DNA of 64,000 nt from Chryseobacterium sp. YIM B08800. GTDB taxonomy: Bacteria; Bacteroidota; Bacteroidia; Flavobacteriales; Weeksellaceae. The DNA is taken from NCBI RefSeq assembly GCF_026163565.1, contig NZ_JAPDKN010000028.1, positions 26,161 to 90,160 of the forward strand, in the 5' to 3' direction. Shown here one piece after another: positions 15,554 through 23,633 of this stretch. The notes under the pieces are model-generated. The model saw nothing but the letters and a program-made list of their open reading frames with translations, searched no databases and was not told the origin of the DNA. Numbering within the stretch: the first letter of the stretch is position 1; every line of letters begins with the position of its first letter. A program made the translations under genes and the position numbers.

Positions 15554-16792
15554 CTACTTTATTTCTTCGATAGGAATTTGATTTTTCGAGTTACTTATCA
15601 AAACGGCATAATCAATAAAATTTGTAGTAGATTTTCCTTTCAATTCTTTGCCGTTACTTTTTTTTAGAAAAAGTTTTACTTCAATCAGGTCTGTTCCAAA
15701 ATTGTAAGGCGAATTTTCTTTATTTAATTTATAAAGTGTTACATCAGATAGTTTCGTTTTCTTCAGATATTGAATACCCTTAAAATATTCTTTCCAATAA
15801 TCTCCAATCCCGTAACCTTTTTCGGTTGTGTAGGATTGATAATTTCCTTGTTTGTCATAAATTTTATCCCAAAGAACCTCACTTTTCGTTAAATACCCGA
15901 TAATGGTGATTACCTTATTTCGATTATATATATTCTGTTTTATCAATCTTGTGAAAAATGAAGGATAATTTTCTTCTCGTTCTTTTTCGATATGAAAAAA
16001 TCCATATTTAGCAAATTGTTTTTTGGTTTCGAGATGGTATATATTTTTTAAGTAAAGATAATTGTCAAAAATTATTTTTTCACGGTCTCTTTTTTTGTCA
16101 AAATTGTAAGCAATGTTTTTAAGTATATGATGAAAACTTATGGTGTCCTTAATTTGCGGAGCATAAAGATTTTTATTCGCTTTATAATCTGTAATAAATT
16201 TTTCTAAAAGTTGAGTTATTTCTTTATTTTGAACATTAAAATCTGCATTTTTTTTTGATAGCTTTATTTTTAGTTTGTCTTTCAATTTCCAGTTGGAAAT
16301 ATTTTCAGCTAAATATAAAATATGTTTTATTGGAAACCGATATTCGTTGATAATATCAAAACCAATTACTTTTATTGGGCTGTCTTTATATGATTGATTT
16401 AGTAATCTTAGATTTTTCCAATGTTTAAAGGTTTCGATTGTTCCTTCCTGCTTTACAATTGTTTGAAAAGCTAAAACCAACTCTTTCAACAAGTCTTCAT
16501 TTCCTGTTTCTAAGTATTGTTGAAAGAAAAAAGCTTGACTAAAATTGGTTTCAGGAATATAATAATCAAGAGCATTTTGTTTTTTTAGACTTTGAATAAT
16601 GGCTAATTCGGCTTCATAAGTTTTAGCTCCTCCATGATAAGCTCCAAAACCAATTATATTAAAACTTGTTTGTGGAAATTTAAAATTAGTTTTCTCAAGA
16701 TCGAACCGGTTTTGTCTTAAATATTCTTTTTTGCTTTGTGAAAATACGGCTAGGGAAATAACCAGAACTAGAATTGTAAATATTTTTTTCAT
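15554..16792 (-). CDS. Secreted protein, possibly erythromycin-esterase-like
   Basis: A 412-residue protein with a signal peptide (residues 1-18, ending AVFSQ). Near the mature N-terminus GFGAYHGGAKTYEAELAII resembles the GExxHG start of erythromycin-esterase-type and related TraB/ChaN-like folds. Later KVIGFDIINEY resembles their GFD strand, and a C-terminal VITIIGYLTKSEVLWD strand could supply another core element. These likenesses are weak and pattern-based. The protein is probably periplasmic or outer-surface. It is convergent with the flavoprotein gene, with 15 bases between the stops. Confidence 0.65.
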   Translation of the reverse strand: MKKIFTILVLVISLAVFSQSKKEYLRQNRFDLEKTNFKFPQTSFNIIGFGAYHGGAKTYEAELAIIQSLKKQNALDYYIPETNFSQAFFFQQYLETGNEDLLKELVLAFQTIVKQEGTIETFKHWKNLRLLNQSYKDSPIKVIGFDIINEYRFPIKHILYLAENISNWKLKDKLKIKLSKKNADFNVQNKEITQLLEKFITDYKANKNLYAPQIKDTISFHHILKNIAYNFDKKRDREKIIFDNYLYLKNIYHLETKKQFAKYGFFHIEKEREENYPSFFTRLIKQNIYNRNKVITIIGYLTKSEVLWDKIYDKQGNYQSYTTEKGYGIGDYWKEYFKGIQYLKKTKLSDVTLYKLNKENSPYNFGTDLIEVKLFLKKSNGKELKGKSTTNFIDYAVLISNSKNQIPIEEIK

Positions 16793-17087
16793 AATGTGTT
16801 TAAATTAGGTAATCAAAATAATGTTTTCAAATTCAAGTGATGTTAGTTCTTCATTTGTTTGCTGTTGGTTTATAATTATTTCTGTTGACATTCAAATTTA
16901 TGCAATTTTAAATAAATGTGTTTTAAGTGGTGATAGTTAATTGTTTATCCGTTTTCAAACGACTACAAACGAATTTAAACAGTTTATTACCGACTAATTT
17001 TTGCAATCTGATGAATCTTTGCAACAGAGATTTGAGAAAACAAGTGAACGTCTCTTATCTAAATTGCTAATCTTAAAATATAAAGTT

Positions 17088-17420
17088 ATGTCACTAAGAA
17101 ACAAAGTAACCTTAATAGGTTTCACAGGAAAAGAAGTAGAAACAGTAAACTTCGAAAACGGAGGGATGAAAATTTCAGTTTCACTGGCTACAAATGATCA
17201 TTACACCAATGCAAAAGGTGAGAAAGTAGAAGAAACACAATGGCACAATCTGGTTGCTTTTGGGAAAACTGCTGAGATTTTTCAGAAATATGTTCCAAAA
17301 GGAAAAGAGATTGCTATTGAAGGGAAATTAACGTACAGATCGTATGACGATAAAGACGGCGTGAAAAGATATATTACCGAAATCAGAGTAGATGAACTTC
17401 TGCTTTTAGGAAGTAAATAA
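17088..17420 (+). CDS. ssb: Single-stranded DNA-binding protein, short OB-fold type
   Basis: A 110-residue protein starting MSLRNKVTLIGFTGKEVE, the usual SSB N-terminus. The OB fold is complete (ISVSLATNDHY, TQWHNLVAFGKTAEI, KGKEIAIEGKLTYRSYDDKDG and ITEIRVDELLLL). The flexible linker and acidic C-terminal tip (DDDIPF type) that recruit other repair and replication proteins are absent; the protein stops right after the OB fold. It is therefore probably an accessory SSB rather than the housekeeping one. The start is the ATG 29 codons inside the longest frame. Confidence 0.93.
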   Translation: MSLRNKVTLIGFTGKEVETVNFENGGMKISVSLATNDHYTNAKGEKVEETQWHNLVAFGKTAEIFQKYVPKGKEIAIEGKLTYRSYDDKDGVKRYITEIRVDELLLLGSK

Positions 17421-17455
17421 TATTCGTTTTCAACCTACACTTTTTTACGATAAAC

Positions 17456-17540
17456 TACTTTGAGCTCTTTGCTGAGTTTATGCCTTTGCGAGCTTAAAAC
17501 AGTGAGTTGTAAAGAAAACTTTGTGCACTTTGCGTTAAAA
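17456..17540. repeat. Dispersed repeat, second family, copy E
   Basis: Contains GAGCTCTTTGCTGAGTTTATG, CCTTTGCGAGCTTAAAACAGT and ACTTTGTGCACTTTGCGTTAAAA, in the same order as the copy at 10793-10932 but more compact. It is non-coding, between ssb and the HRDC gene. Confidence 0.6.
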
Positions 17541-17597
17541 TAGTTGTAGGATTAAAACGGAAAATCAAATAATTGCTAAACTTTAAAATCACAAATA

Positions 17598-18056
17598 ATG
17601 AAAATAAAAGTTTTAAAAATCAGAATTGCAGATGAATTTCTGCGTGAAGACCAAAAAATATTTGATCATTTTCTTGAAAATCATGAAATTATTAAAACTG
17701 AAACGGCATTTGTGCACGACGAACAGTTTTGGTCAGTTGTACTGTATTTTAATGATGTAGAATCTACAGTTAATAAAACGAGTGTAAAAGATTCTAAAGC
17801 TGTAAAATATTCAGCGGAAGACGAAGTTCTGAATAATGACGAAATAAAAATTCTGGATGCCCTGAAACTGTGGCGTTCCGAGAAAGCAAGAGAACAAAAT
17901 CTTCCGACGTATTTTATTGCAACCAATAAAGAACTCGTGTCTGTTGCTAAGTATAAACCTGCAAAAAAAGAAGAGCTACTCGACATCAAAGGCTTCGGAA
18001 AACATAAGATTGAAAACTATGGTGAAGAGATTTTAGAAATCCTGGAAAGCGTGTAA
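17598..18056 (+). CDS. HRDC-domain protein
   Basis: A 152-residue protein. Residues about 75-150 form an HRDC (helicase and RNase D C-terminal) domain: DEIKILDALKLWRSEKAREQ, then LPTYFIATNKELVSVA and a helix-hairpin-like DIKGFGKHKIENYGEEIL. HRDC domains bind nucleic acid and usually sit at the end of RecQ or RNase D, but here the domain follows only a 70-residue unrecognised N-terminal part. It is probably a small nucleic-acid-binding protein. It is followed by a terminator and then hisS, so it is likely its own unit. Confidence 0.88.
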   Translation: MKIKVLKIRIADEFLREDQKIFDHFLENHEIIKTETAFVHDEQFWSVVLYFNDVESTVNKTSVKDSKAVKYSAEDEVLNNDEIKILDALKLWRSEKAREQNLPTYFIATNKELVSVAKYKPAKKEELLDIKGFGKHKIENYGEEILEILESV

Positions 18057-18090
18057 AATGAATACCCTAAAACACAAATGATGAAATGAA

Positions 18091-18120
18091 GGCCGGAGAA
18101 ATAAAATCTGCGGCTTTTTT
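18091..18120 (+). terminator. Terminator after the HRDC gene
   Basis: Stem GCCGGAGA / TCTGCGGC with one mismatch and a 7-base loop is followed by six T. It separates the HRDC gene from hisS. Confidence 0.65.
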
Positions 18121-18147
18121 ATGAGTTTAAAAGTCCTTTCAATTCCT

Positions 18148-18155
18148 TATTTTTG
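18148..18155 (+). promoter_or_regulatory. Candidate -7 box (TATTTTTG) of hisS
   Basis: Fits TAnnTTTG followed by C, 40 bases before the hisS ATG. The leader after it is built from ATTACT/CATTACTCAT-type short repeats, like the leaders of the esterase and exonuclease genes at 38.8 and 54.3 kb. Confidence 0.45.
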
Positions 18156-18195
18156 CAATCAATTACTGATTACTTATTATTCATTACTCATAAAT

Positions 18196-19566
18196 ATGAA
18201 GCCAAGCTTAGCAAAAGGAACGAGAGATTTTACATCGCTGGAAGTTTCAAGAAGAAAATACATCATCAATATATTACAAAAGAATTTCGAATTATTTGGA
18301 TTTCAGCCTTTGGAAACTCCTAGTTTTGAGAATCTTTCAACATTGACCGGGAAATATGGTGAAGAAGGAGACCGTTTGATTTTTAAAATTTTAAATTCAA
18401 GCATCAACGAAGCTAAAGAAGAAAAGAAAACTCAGATGTTGACCGATTTTCAGAAAGCTTTAGATAAACCATTTAGCGCAGAAAGTCTTACAGATAAAGC
18501 TCTTCGTTATGATTTAACGGTACCTTTCGCGAGATTCGTTGCCATGAATCATGGGAAATTAACATTTCCGTACAAACGTTACCAAATTCAACCGGTTTGG
18601 AGAGCAGATCGCCCGCAAAAAGGAAGATTCAGAGAATTTTATCAGTGTGATGCCGATGTTGTAGGAAGTGAAAGTTTGTGGCAGGAAGTTGATCTGGTGC
18701 AATTGTATTTAAAATCTTTTGCTCAGTTAAAAGTTTCGGTTACGATTCATATCAACAACAGAAAGATTCTTTCAGGTTTGGCAGAATATGCGGGAATTAC
18801 AGATAAACTGATCGATTTCACCGTTGCTTTAGATAAGTTAGACAAAATCGGGAAGGATGGAGTAGTGAAGGAACTTTTAGAAAGAAATATTTCTCAGGAA
18901 TCGATTGATAAATTAGATTTCCTTTTCAATCAGTCGAATGATGCTTTGGAGAATCTTCTTCAGTTGAAAGAAAAATTTGTAGGAAATGAAGTTGGTTTGA
19001 AAGGTGTTGAAGAACTAGAATTTGTGATTACTCAATCTCTAAATTTGGGTGTAGATATTCAGAATCTTGTTTTTGATATTACTTTGGCGCGTGGTTTAGA
19101 TTATTACACCGGAGCAATTTTTGAAGTGAAAGCAGATGAAGCGCAAATGGGTTCTATCGGTGGTGGTGGAAGATATGACAACCTTACTGAAGTTTTTGGT
19201 GTAAAAAATGTTCCCGGAATTGGAATTTCTTTTGGCTTAGATAGAATTTATCTGGTAATGGAAGAGTTAAATCTTTTCCCTGAAGAAGCTACTTCAAATG
19301 TAGAATATCTGTTTGCCAACTTTGGTGGAGAAGAAACTTCGGACGCTTTAAGATTAATCATCCAATTAAGAGAAAAAGGAATTTCTGCAGAACTTTATCC
19401 TGAAAGCGCAAAAATCAATAAGCAATTCACTTACGCTGAAAAGAAAGGAATTAAAAACCTTGTTTTCTTAGGTGAAGAAGAGCTAAAAAATAATACCGTT
19501 ACTTTTAAAAACTTAGAAGCAGGAGAACAGAAAACGGTTTCTTTGGAAGAGTTTCTTAATTCTTAA
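18196..19566 (+). CDS. hisS: Histidine-tRNA ligase
   Basis: Charges tRNA-His with histidine. The 456-residue class II synthetase shows motif 2 ([19 protein letters not shown]), the histidine-binding [15 protein letters not shown], a GGGGRYDNL loop and motif 3 ([15 protein letters not shown]). The C-terminal anticodon-binding domain runs from about residue 365. The start is the ATG before [10 protein letters not shown], the canonical N-terminus. The extra 25 codons of the open frame upstream include the promoter region and are rejected. The DUF1835 gene follows after 12 bases and may be co-transcribed. Confidence 0.97.
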   Translation: MKPSLAKGTRDFTSLEVSRRKYIINILQKNFELFGFQPLETPSFENLSTLTGKYGEEGDRLIFKILNSSINEAKEEKKTQMLTDFQKALDKPFSAESLTDKALRYDLTVPFARFVAMNHGKLTFPYKRYQIQPVWRADRPQKGRFREFYQCDADVVGSESLWQEVDLVQLYLKSFAQLKVSVTIHINNRKILSGLAEYAGITDKLIDFTVALDKLDKIGKDGVVKELLERNISQESIDKLDFLFNQSNDALENLLQLKEKFVGNEVGLKGVEELEFVITQSLNLGVDIQNLVFDITLARGLDYYTGAIFEVKADEAQMGSIGGGGRYDNLTEVFGVKNVPGIGISFGLDRIYLVMEELNLFPEEATSNVEYLFANFGGEETSDALRLIIQLREKGISAELYPESAKINKQFTYAEKKGIKNLVFLGEEELKNNTVTFKNLEAGEQKTVSLEEFLNS

Positions 19567-19578
19567 GCTTTTTAACAG

Positions 19579-20265
19579 ATGAAAACTTTTCACATTTTGA
19601 ATGGCGATTGTTTAGCCGAAAAATTTCCAAAAAATTTGGAAGGTGAAAGTATTATCTGGCGTGAAGTTTTAATTGATGGACCTGTTTCGGACAATAAATT
19701 CTTTGAAAATCGTAAAAAATTTATAAAAGAAAATTACGATTCAGAAAGCGACTATGATGAATTGGTTGTAAAGGAATTTCAGAAAATGCAAAATATTCCT
19801 GAGGATTCTGCTGTATTTTTCTGGTTTGAAGACGACTTGTTTTGTCAGGTGAATTTTTGGTTTTTAATTTCGAACTTGAATTTAGGTAAAACAAAGATTT
19901 TTAGAGTTTTCCCAAAAGACATAGAAAAAGGATTTGCAGAAAGTGATGAAAACGATTTACTGGAACTATTTGATTCGGCAAAAGAAATTAATGATACCGA
20001 AAGAAAATTAATTTCAAATCTTTGGGCAGATTTCCAAAAGAATAATTTATCGAAAGGGAACTCATCTGAAATTGTAAAAAACCTTGAAGAACTGATTACT
20101 GCAAACGAAAATAGGTTTAACGGAACTTTGGAAAATCAGATAAAAGATATTCAAAAAACAGCAGAAAGTTTCGAAGAAATTTTCAAAATATTTAATCAAA
20201 AATATCCTGTTTATGGTTTTGGAGATTTGCAGTTAAAGAGATGTATTGACCAGTTTTTCAGATGA
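19579..20265 (+). CDS. DUF1835-domain protein
   Basis: A 228-residue acidic soluble protein. The N-terminus FHILNGDCLAEKF and the following WREVLIDGPV are the recognisable start of the DUF1835 family, whose function is unknown. The remainder is helical with a DLLELFDSAKEINDTERKLIS region. It lies 12 bases after hisS on the same strand and ends at a strong hairpin shared with the convergent nuclease gene. Confidence 0.85.
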   Translation: MKTFHILNGDCLAEKFPKNLEGESIIWREVLIDGPVSDNKFFENRKKFIKENYDSESDYDELVVKEFQKMQNIPEDSAVFFWFEDDLFCQVNFWFLISNLNLGKTKIFRVFPKDIEKGFAESDENDLLELFDSAKEINDTERKLISNLWADFQKNNLSKGNSSEIVKNLEELITANENRFNGTLENQIKDIQKTAESFEEIFKIFNQKYPVYGFGDLQLKRCIDQFFR

Positions 20266-20330
20266 TTTTTTAAAGAATATTGAAATAATCGTTTAGGAAA
20301 TAAAAGTATAATTTTGTAGATGAAATATTA

Positions 20331-20357
20331 GAATTCCGGCTCGAAGAGCCGGAATTC
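20331..20357. terminator. Hairpin between convergent genes
   Basis: A perfect 12-bp stem (GAATTCCGGCTC / GAGCCGGAATTC) with a GAA loop lies between the stop codons of the DUF1835 and nuclease genes. A short T-rich stretch follows on the plus strand. It can act for both directions, but only the plus side has T residues. Confidence 0.75.
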
Positions 20358-20363
20358 TTTATG

Positions 20364-20870
20364 TTATTTAATTTTAGAAGTAGAAGAGAAGGATTGTTGT
20401 GAGGATTTTTTTCGTGATTTCCTCCATTCCCAAGGCGCGGTCGGGTTTTTGTCATTCCATAATCCTAATTTCAGCTTTCTTGCCTGCTTTTCCAGATCAT
20501 CATAGCTGTTGTCTTTAGAATATTTTTTGTAATGCCAAGCAAAACCATTTTTTACAAGCTCTTTATTAAGATTTTTTCCGTTTGATAATATAATTTCGGC
20601 AAGCAATCTTTTATTGCGATCTTTTTTCCAGCCTGTAGAAAGTTTAACTTTTTTTCCAAAGCACAGATCTGATGCAAACTGTTTTGCATTTTTTCCGAAC
20701 GGTTGTTTTTTTTCAGGACAATCAATATTCGAAAGTCTCACAGTTTGTGGTTTTCCATCTATTAATATCTCCACAGTATCACCGTCTTTTACCCCGATTA
20801 CTTTGTAAGATTTGTTTTGCGAAAAGATTATAATTGGAAAAAGGAAGAGAAGAAAAGTTTTATAAATCAT
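20364..20870 (-). CDS. Secreted thermonuclease-family nuclease (SNase-like)
   Basis: A 168-residue protein with a signal peptide (residues 1-17, IIFSQ). The staphylococcal-nuclease fold follows: GVKDGDTVEILIDG (metal-site Asp), VRLSNIDCPEKKQPFG (catalytic Arg and Glu positions), KKDRNKRLLAEI (second catalytic Arg), and the closing GLWNDKNPTAPWEWR typical of bacterial SNase proteins. It should cut DNA and RNA outside the cytoplasm, in the periplasm or medium. A candidate -7 box lies 45 bases upstream. Confidence 0.93.
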   Translation of the reverse strand: MIYKTFLLFLFPIIIFSQNKSYKVIGVKDGDTVEILIDGKPQTVRLSNIDCPEKKQPFGKNAKQFASDLCFGKKVKLSTGWKKDRNKRLLAEIILSNGKNLNKELVKNGFAWHYKKYSKDNSYDDLEKQARKLKLGLWNDKNPTAPWEWRKSRKKSSQQSFSSTSKIK

Positions 20871-20914
20871 TTTTTTAAGAACAGTACAAAAAAGCTTAAG
20901 TATCTTTTTTGCTG

Positions 20915-20922
20915 CAAAAGTA
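20915..20922 (-). promoter_or_regulatory. Candidate -7 box (TACTTTTG) of the nuclease gene
   Basis: Fits TAnnTTTG followed by C on the minus strand, 44 bases before the ATG. No clear -33 TTG is seen at standard spacing. Confidence 0.4.
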
Positions 20923-20996
20923 TCAAAAGAAATGATAAAAAAATCTATTCAAATGGGATGTATTCCATTAATTTATTTTATCCATTTTTAAAACAC

Positions 20997-21028
20997 TTAC
21001 TCTCAGGATATTGGCAAACTGAGAGTAA
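20997..21028 (-). terminator. Hairpin after the GTPase operon
   Basis: A perfect 10-bp stem (TTACTCTCAG / CTGAGAGTAA) with a 12-base loop starts about 27 bases after the operon's last stop codon. Read on the minus strand it is followed by GTGTTTT, a weak T-run. Confidence 0.5.
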
Positions 21029-21054
21029 AAAGTATGGTTATTGAAATTTTATTT

Positions 21055-22653
21055 TCAATGATCTGCGCTCTGATAAGTATTTATTTCGGATACATTTTTA
21101 TCAGAAGGTTTTAAGTAGAATGGTATTTTTAGTAATAAATCTTTCCTTATTAAAATCTTTTTTGAATCGAATGCATCAATATTTTCTTTAATTAAATCAT
21201 CTGCATAATCGTCCTTTTGAAATTGATAAACATCCTTGATTATCTTATTTTTTTCAAAAATTAAATTTACAATCTCGTCAACATGTGTTGTGGTGTCCGT
21301 AAGTTTATTCAAATCAAGGTTTTTGTTCTCTGCATTCAAAGCCATTTTATTAGGCAAAGGATTAAGCTTGCTTTTCCATAAGCTGTCTTTTTCTGAAACT
21401 TCATCTGTAACTGTTTCTTGAGATACGGGAGAAACGTCTGGAATTACTTCCTGCTTCTTTTCTTTCTCGTAAAACATTGTGAAAAACACCAATGCACCTA
21501 TCAATAAAAGATTCAAAACAAAAGAAATAATGAGAAAAACTACATTTTTATTTTGCTTTTCTTCGGTATGATGAGAAAATTCTGACAAAGACGGTCTTTG
21601 TAACGGAAAAGAACTCGTATTTCGATTATTGGTTAAAGATGAAATTTGGTTTGGATGATCTAACTTTTTCTTTTCGTCATAAAACTCTTTCTCAATCTGT
21701 TTTATAGAATTATTAACCTCTTCAAGCTGTTTTCCAGATTCCAAAGCAGAAATAAATTCATTGAATTTGCGTAAAAAATTTGCGTATAAGCTATTTAAAT
21801 CAGCTAAATTTTTGTCTGCTTTCTCAATTTTTTTACCGTTTTCTAAATGTGTTTTTTCGTCTTGCTCAATTTGCTTTTTTAAATTTTCATATTCTGTTCT
21901 TCCCTCATCTTCAATTTTTTTACTTTTCTGTTTCAGCTTTGAAATGGTATTGATCAACTGCTGCTTTATTTCATTTTGAAAATTTTGAATTTCTTCTTCT
22001 AAAATATTGATGTCAATTAATCTGAAAAGCCTTTTTTGAGACACAAATTCAGCGATTTCTTTACTGTCAATAAAAAACAGAGTCTCGTATTTTGGTAAAA
22101 TTTCCAAAGCTTTTTTAAATAGATTCTGGATAGAATTATTGTCTAATTTATTGGTGAAAATAACCAAGTTTTTATCTGAACTTTGCCAGTCTATAAAACC
22201 TATTTTTCTGCTGTTGTATTTAATTTTTTCAAAATCCTGATCAAAAACATTGGTGAGATTAAACTCTTTTGAATGATTAATATTTAAAACATTATTGCTT
22301 ACACTATTGTTTTTTAATTTCTGGTGAATCTGGTGCAACGAGTTTAATATCAAATTTTCATCGGCTATTTCATCAGAAAAAATCAAGCTTGTTCCGATAA
22401 AAGTACCTGTTCTGTTAGAATTTTTTTCTTTTGCATAGGTATAAACAGAATAAGAGATCAAAAACTTATCGGCAATACCTTCTTTTCTAATCGAATAAAT
22501 ACGGTCATTGGGAGATAATAATTGTATAGCATCTGTTTTTAAATCGAAAGTTTTTAGAGCTTTTTCTAAATTTTTGTTTCCATAAATACAGGATTGTGTA
22601 AAACCATTCGGTGTCCCAAATGTTGCATAACCAAAGACATTTATATTTTTCAT
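21055..22653 (-). CDS. Coiled-coil, single-TM protein of the GTPase operon (unrecognised)
   Basis: A 532-residue protein in three parts. Residues 1 to about 210 form a globular domain with FGYATFGTPNGF near the start and SYSVYTYAKEK and TGTFIGTSLIF strands. I do not recognise it firmly; it has some resemblance in style to the N-terminal domains of GTPase-associated proteins. Residues about 215-335 are a long charged coiled coil. A single membrane helix spans about 370-394 (VVFLIISFVLNLLLIGALVF), followed by an acidic C-terminal tail of about 135 residues. The start ATG directly abuts the stop of the upstream GTPase gene, so translation is likely coupled. The order suggests a membrane-anchored partner or effector of the GTPase. 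Confidence 0.85.
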   Translation of the reverse strand: MKNINVFGYATFGTPNGFTQSCIYGNKNLEKALKTFDLKTDAIQLLSPNDRIYSIRKEGIADKFLISYSVYTYAKEKNSNRTGTFIGTSLIFSDEIADENLILNSLHQIHQKLKNNSVSNNVLNINHSKEFNLTNVFDQDFEKIKYNSRKIGFIDWQSSDKNLVIFTNKLDNNSIQNLFKKALEILPKYETLFFIDSKEIAEFVSQKRLFRLIDINILEEEIQNFQNEIKQQLINTISKLKQKSKKIEDEGRTEYENLKKQIEQDEKTHLENGKKIEKADKNLADLNSLYANFLRKFNEFISALESGKQLEEVNNSIKQIEKEFYDEKKKLDHPNQISSLTNNRNTSSFPLQRPSLSEFSHHTEEKQNKNVVFLIISFVLNLLLIGALVFFTMFYEKEKKQEVIPDVSPVSQETVTDEVSEKDSLWKSKLNPLPNKMALNAENKNLDLNKLTDTTTHVDEIVNLIFEKNKIIKDVYQFQKDDYADDLIKENIDAFDSKKILIRKDLLLKIPFYLKPSDKNVSEINTYQSADH

Positions 22654-23628
22654 TTATTTTGAAAAGCTAAATTTTATTTTTTCCCAGAAAGTACCTTCGT
22701 AATCCAAATTGTAACCAACAATATTGTGATAGAGCCACTTTGCAATGACTTCTGCTGACTCCAGATTCAGGAGTGTTATTTTTTCAATTCCGGCCTGATT
22801 TTGCACGGTTCCTATTGTAAAATAGGTTTTGCTGAGGTTGTAAGTATCAATTCTGTTATTGGTCATACTCAATCTTTCACTGATGAAATTTTCAAGATGT
22901 TGCTCGTTATCTACGCCCGTATTTCCAGATTTATCCCATTTAGAAATCACAAGAAGTACGTTTACATTTTTTAGATTTTTCCCCTTTTTTTCCAGATAAT
23001 CTAAAAACTCTACGATTTTAGAATCCTCATTGTGCGCTTTGTCATAGCTTGTTACAATCAGAAAGTTTAGCGGAATATCTGAGTTTAAATACGCTTCAAT
23101 ATCTGCATGATATCTTCCGCCTCTTGAAATTTCGTTATGATTTTCTCCTGCTGTTTCCAAAAATGAAATATTAATGGAAGGAACTTTTTTCGATTGATTA
23201 TTCGGGTCAAATACAAAATCTAATCTTGTCACCTGATCTCTCGTACTTCTGTTGGGAAGAATGCCCTTTTTTATATTTTCAAAAAAATCAGCCAATAAAA
23301 TTTGCGCTTCCCTGGAATTCGGACTTCCCAATTTGGGTCTTAAAACTCCGGCATAAGAGTTTAAATAATACAAAATTGCCGATAAAATAACAGATTTCCC
23401 TGAAGCAGATGTTCCGTAAAAGAAAACGAAATTACTGTCTTTATTTTTCACAGTGGTTGTACTTCCATTTGAAGTGGGAACAAAACCGTTGTCTTCTATT
23501 TCAGGATGCGTGTAAATGTTTTCATTCGTTACAATCTCGTTTTGAGACTCTGTAAAATCATCGAATTTTTTAAAATCGTTATCATAATCATAGTTATCGA
23601 AAGAAAAAGGTTTGTCATTATTCATCAT
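22654..23628 (-). CDS. P-loop GTPase-like protein of a three-gene membrane system
   Basis: A 324-residue protein, middle gene of the operon. Residues 1-60 are an acidic, low-complexity tail (FDNYDYDNDFKKFDDF). The P-loop is GTSASGKS at 72-79. A Thr in the 125-135 region could be the switch I residue. ISFLETAGE at 154-162 sits where GTPases have DxxG (here ETAG). VLLVISKWD at 224-232 matches the base-specifying N/TKxD position as SKWD, which argues for a guanine-nucleotide enzyme. There is no membrane segment. It overlaps neither neighbour: 5 bases separate it from the upstream gene and none from the downstream one. The Asp-to-Glu change in motif 3 is unusual. A role as the regulatory switch of the flanking membrane proteins is inferred. 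Confidence 0.85.
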   Translation of the reverse strand: MMNNDKPFSFDNYDYDNDFKKFDDFTESQNEIVTNENIYTHPEIEDNGFVPTSNGSTTTVKNKDSNFVFFYGTSASGKSVILSAILYYLNSYAGVLRPKLGSPNSREAQILLADFFENIKKGILPNRSTRDQVTRLDFVFDPNNQSKKVPSINISFLETAGENHNEISRGGRYHADIEAYLNSDIPLNFLIVTSYDKAHNEDSKIVEFLDYLEKKGKNLKNVNVLLVISKWDKSGNTGVDNEQHLENFISERLSMTNNRIDTYNLSKTYFTIGTVQNQAGIEKITLLNLESAEVIAKWLYHNIVGYNLDYEGTFWEKIKFSFSK

Positions 23629-23633
23629 GGTAA

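Noticed and set aside
18121..18195. Longer hisS start with 25 extra residues
   Set aside because: The extension covers the likely promoter box and short repeats, and the internal ATG begins the canonical [11 protein letters not shown]-terminus.
20817..21044. A 75-codon plus-strand frame between the nuclease gene and the GTPase operon
   Set aside because: It overlaps the 5' end of the secreted nuclease and a hairpin, and its translation is low-complexity Lys/Tyr/Ser without any domain.
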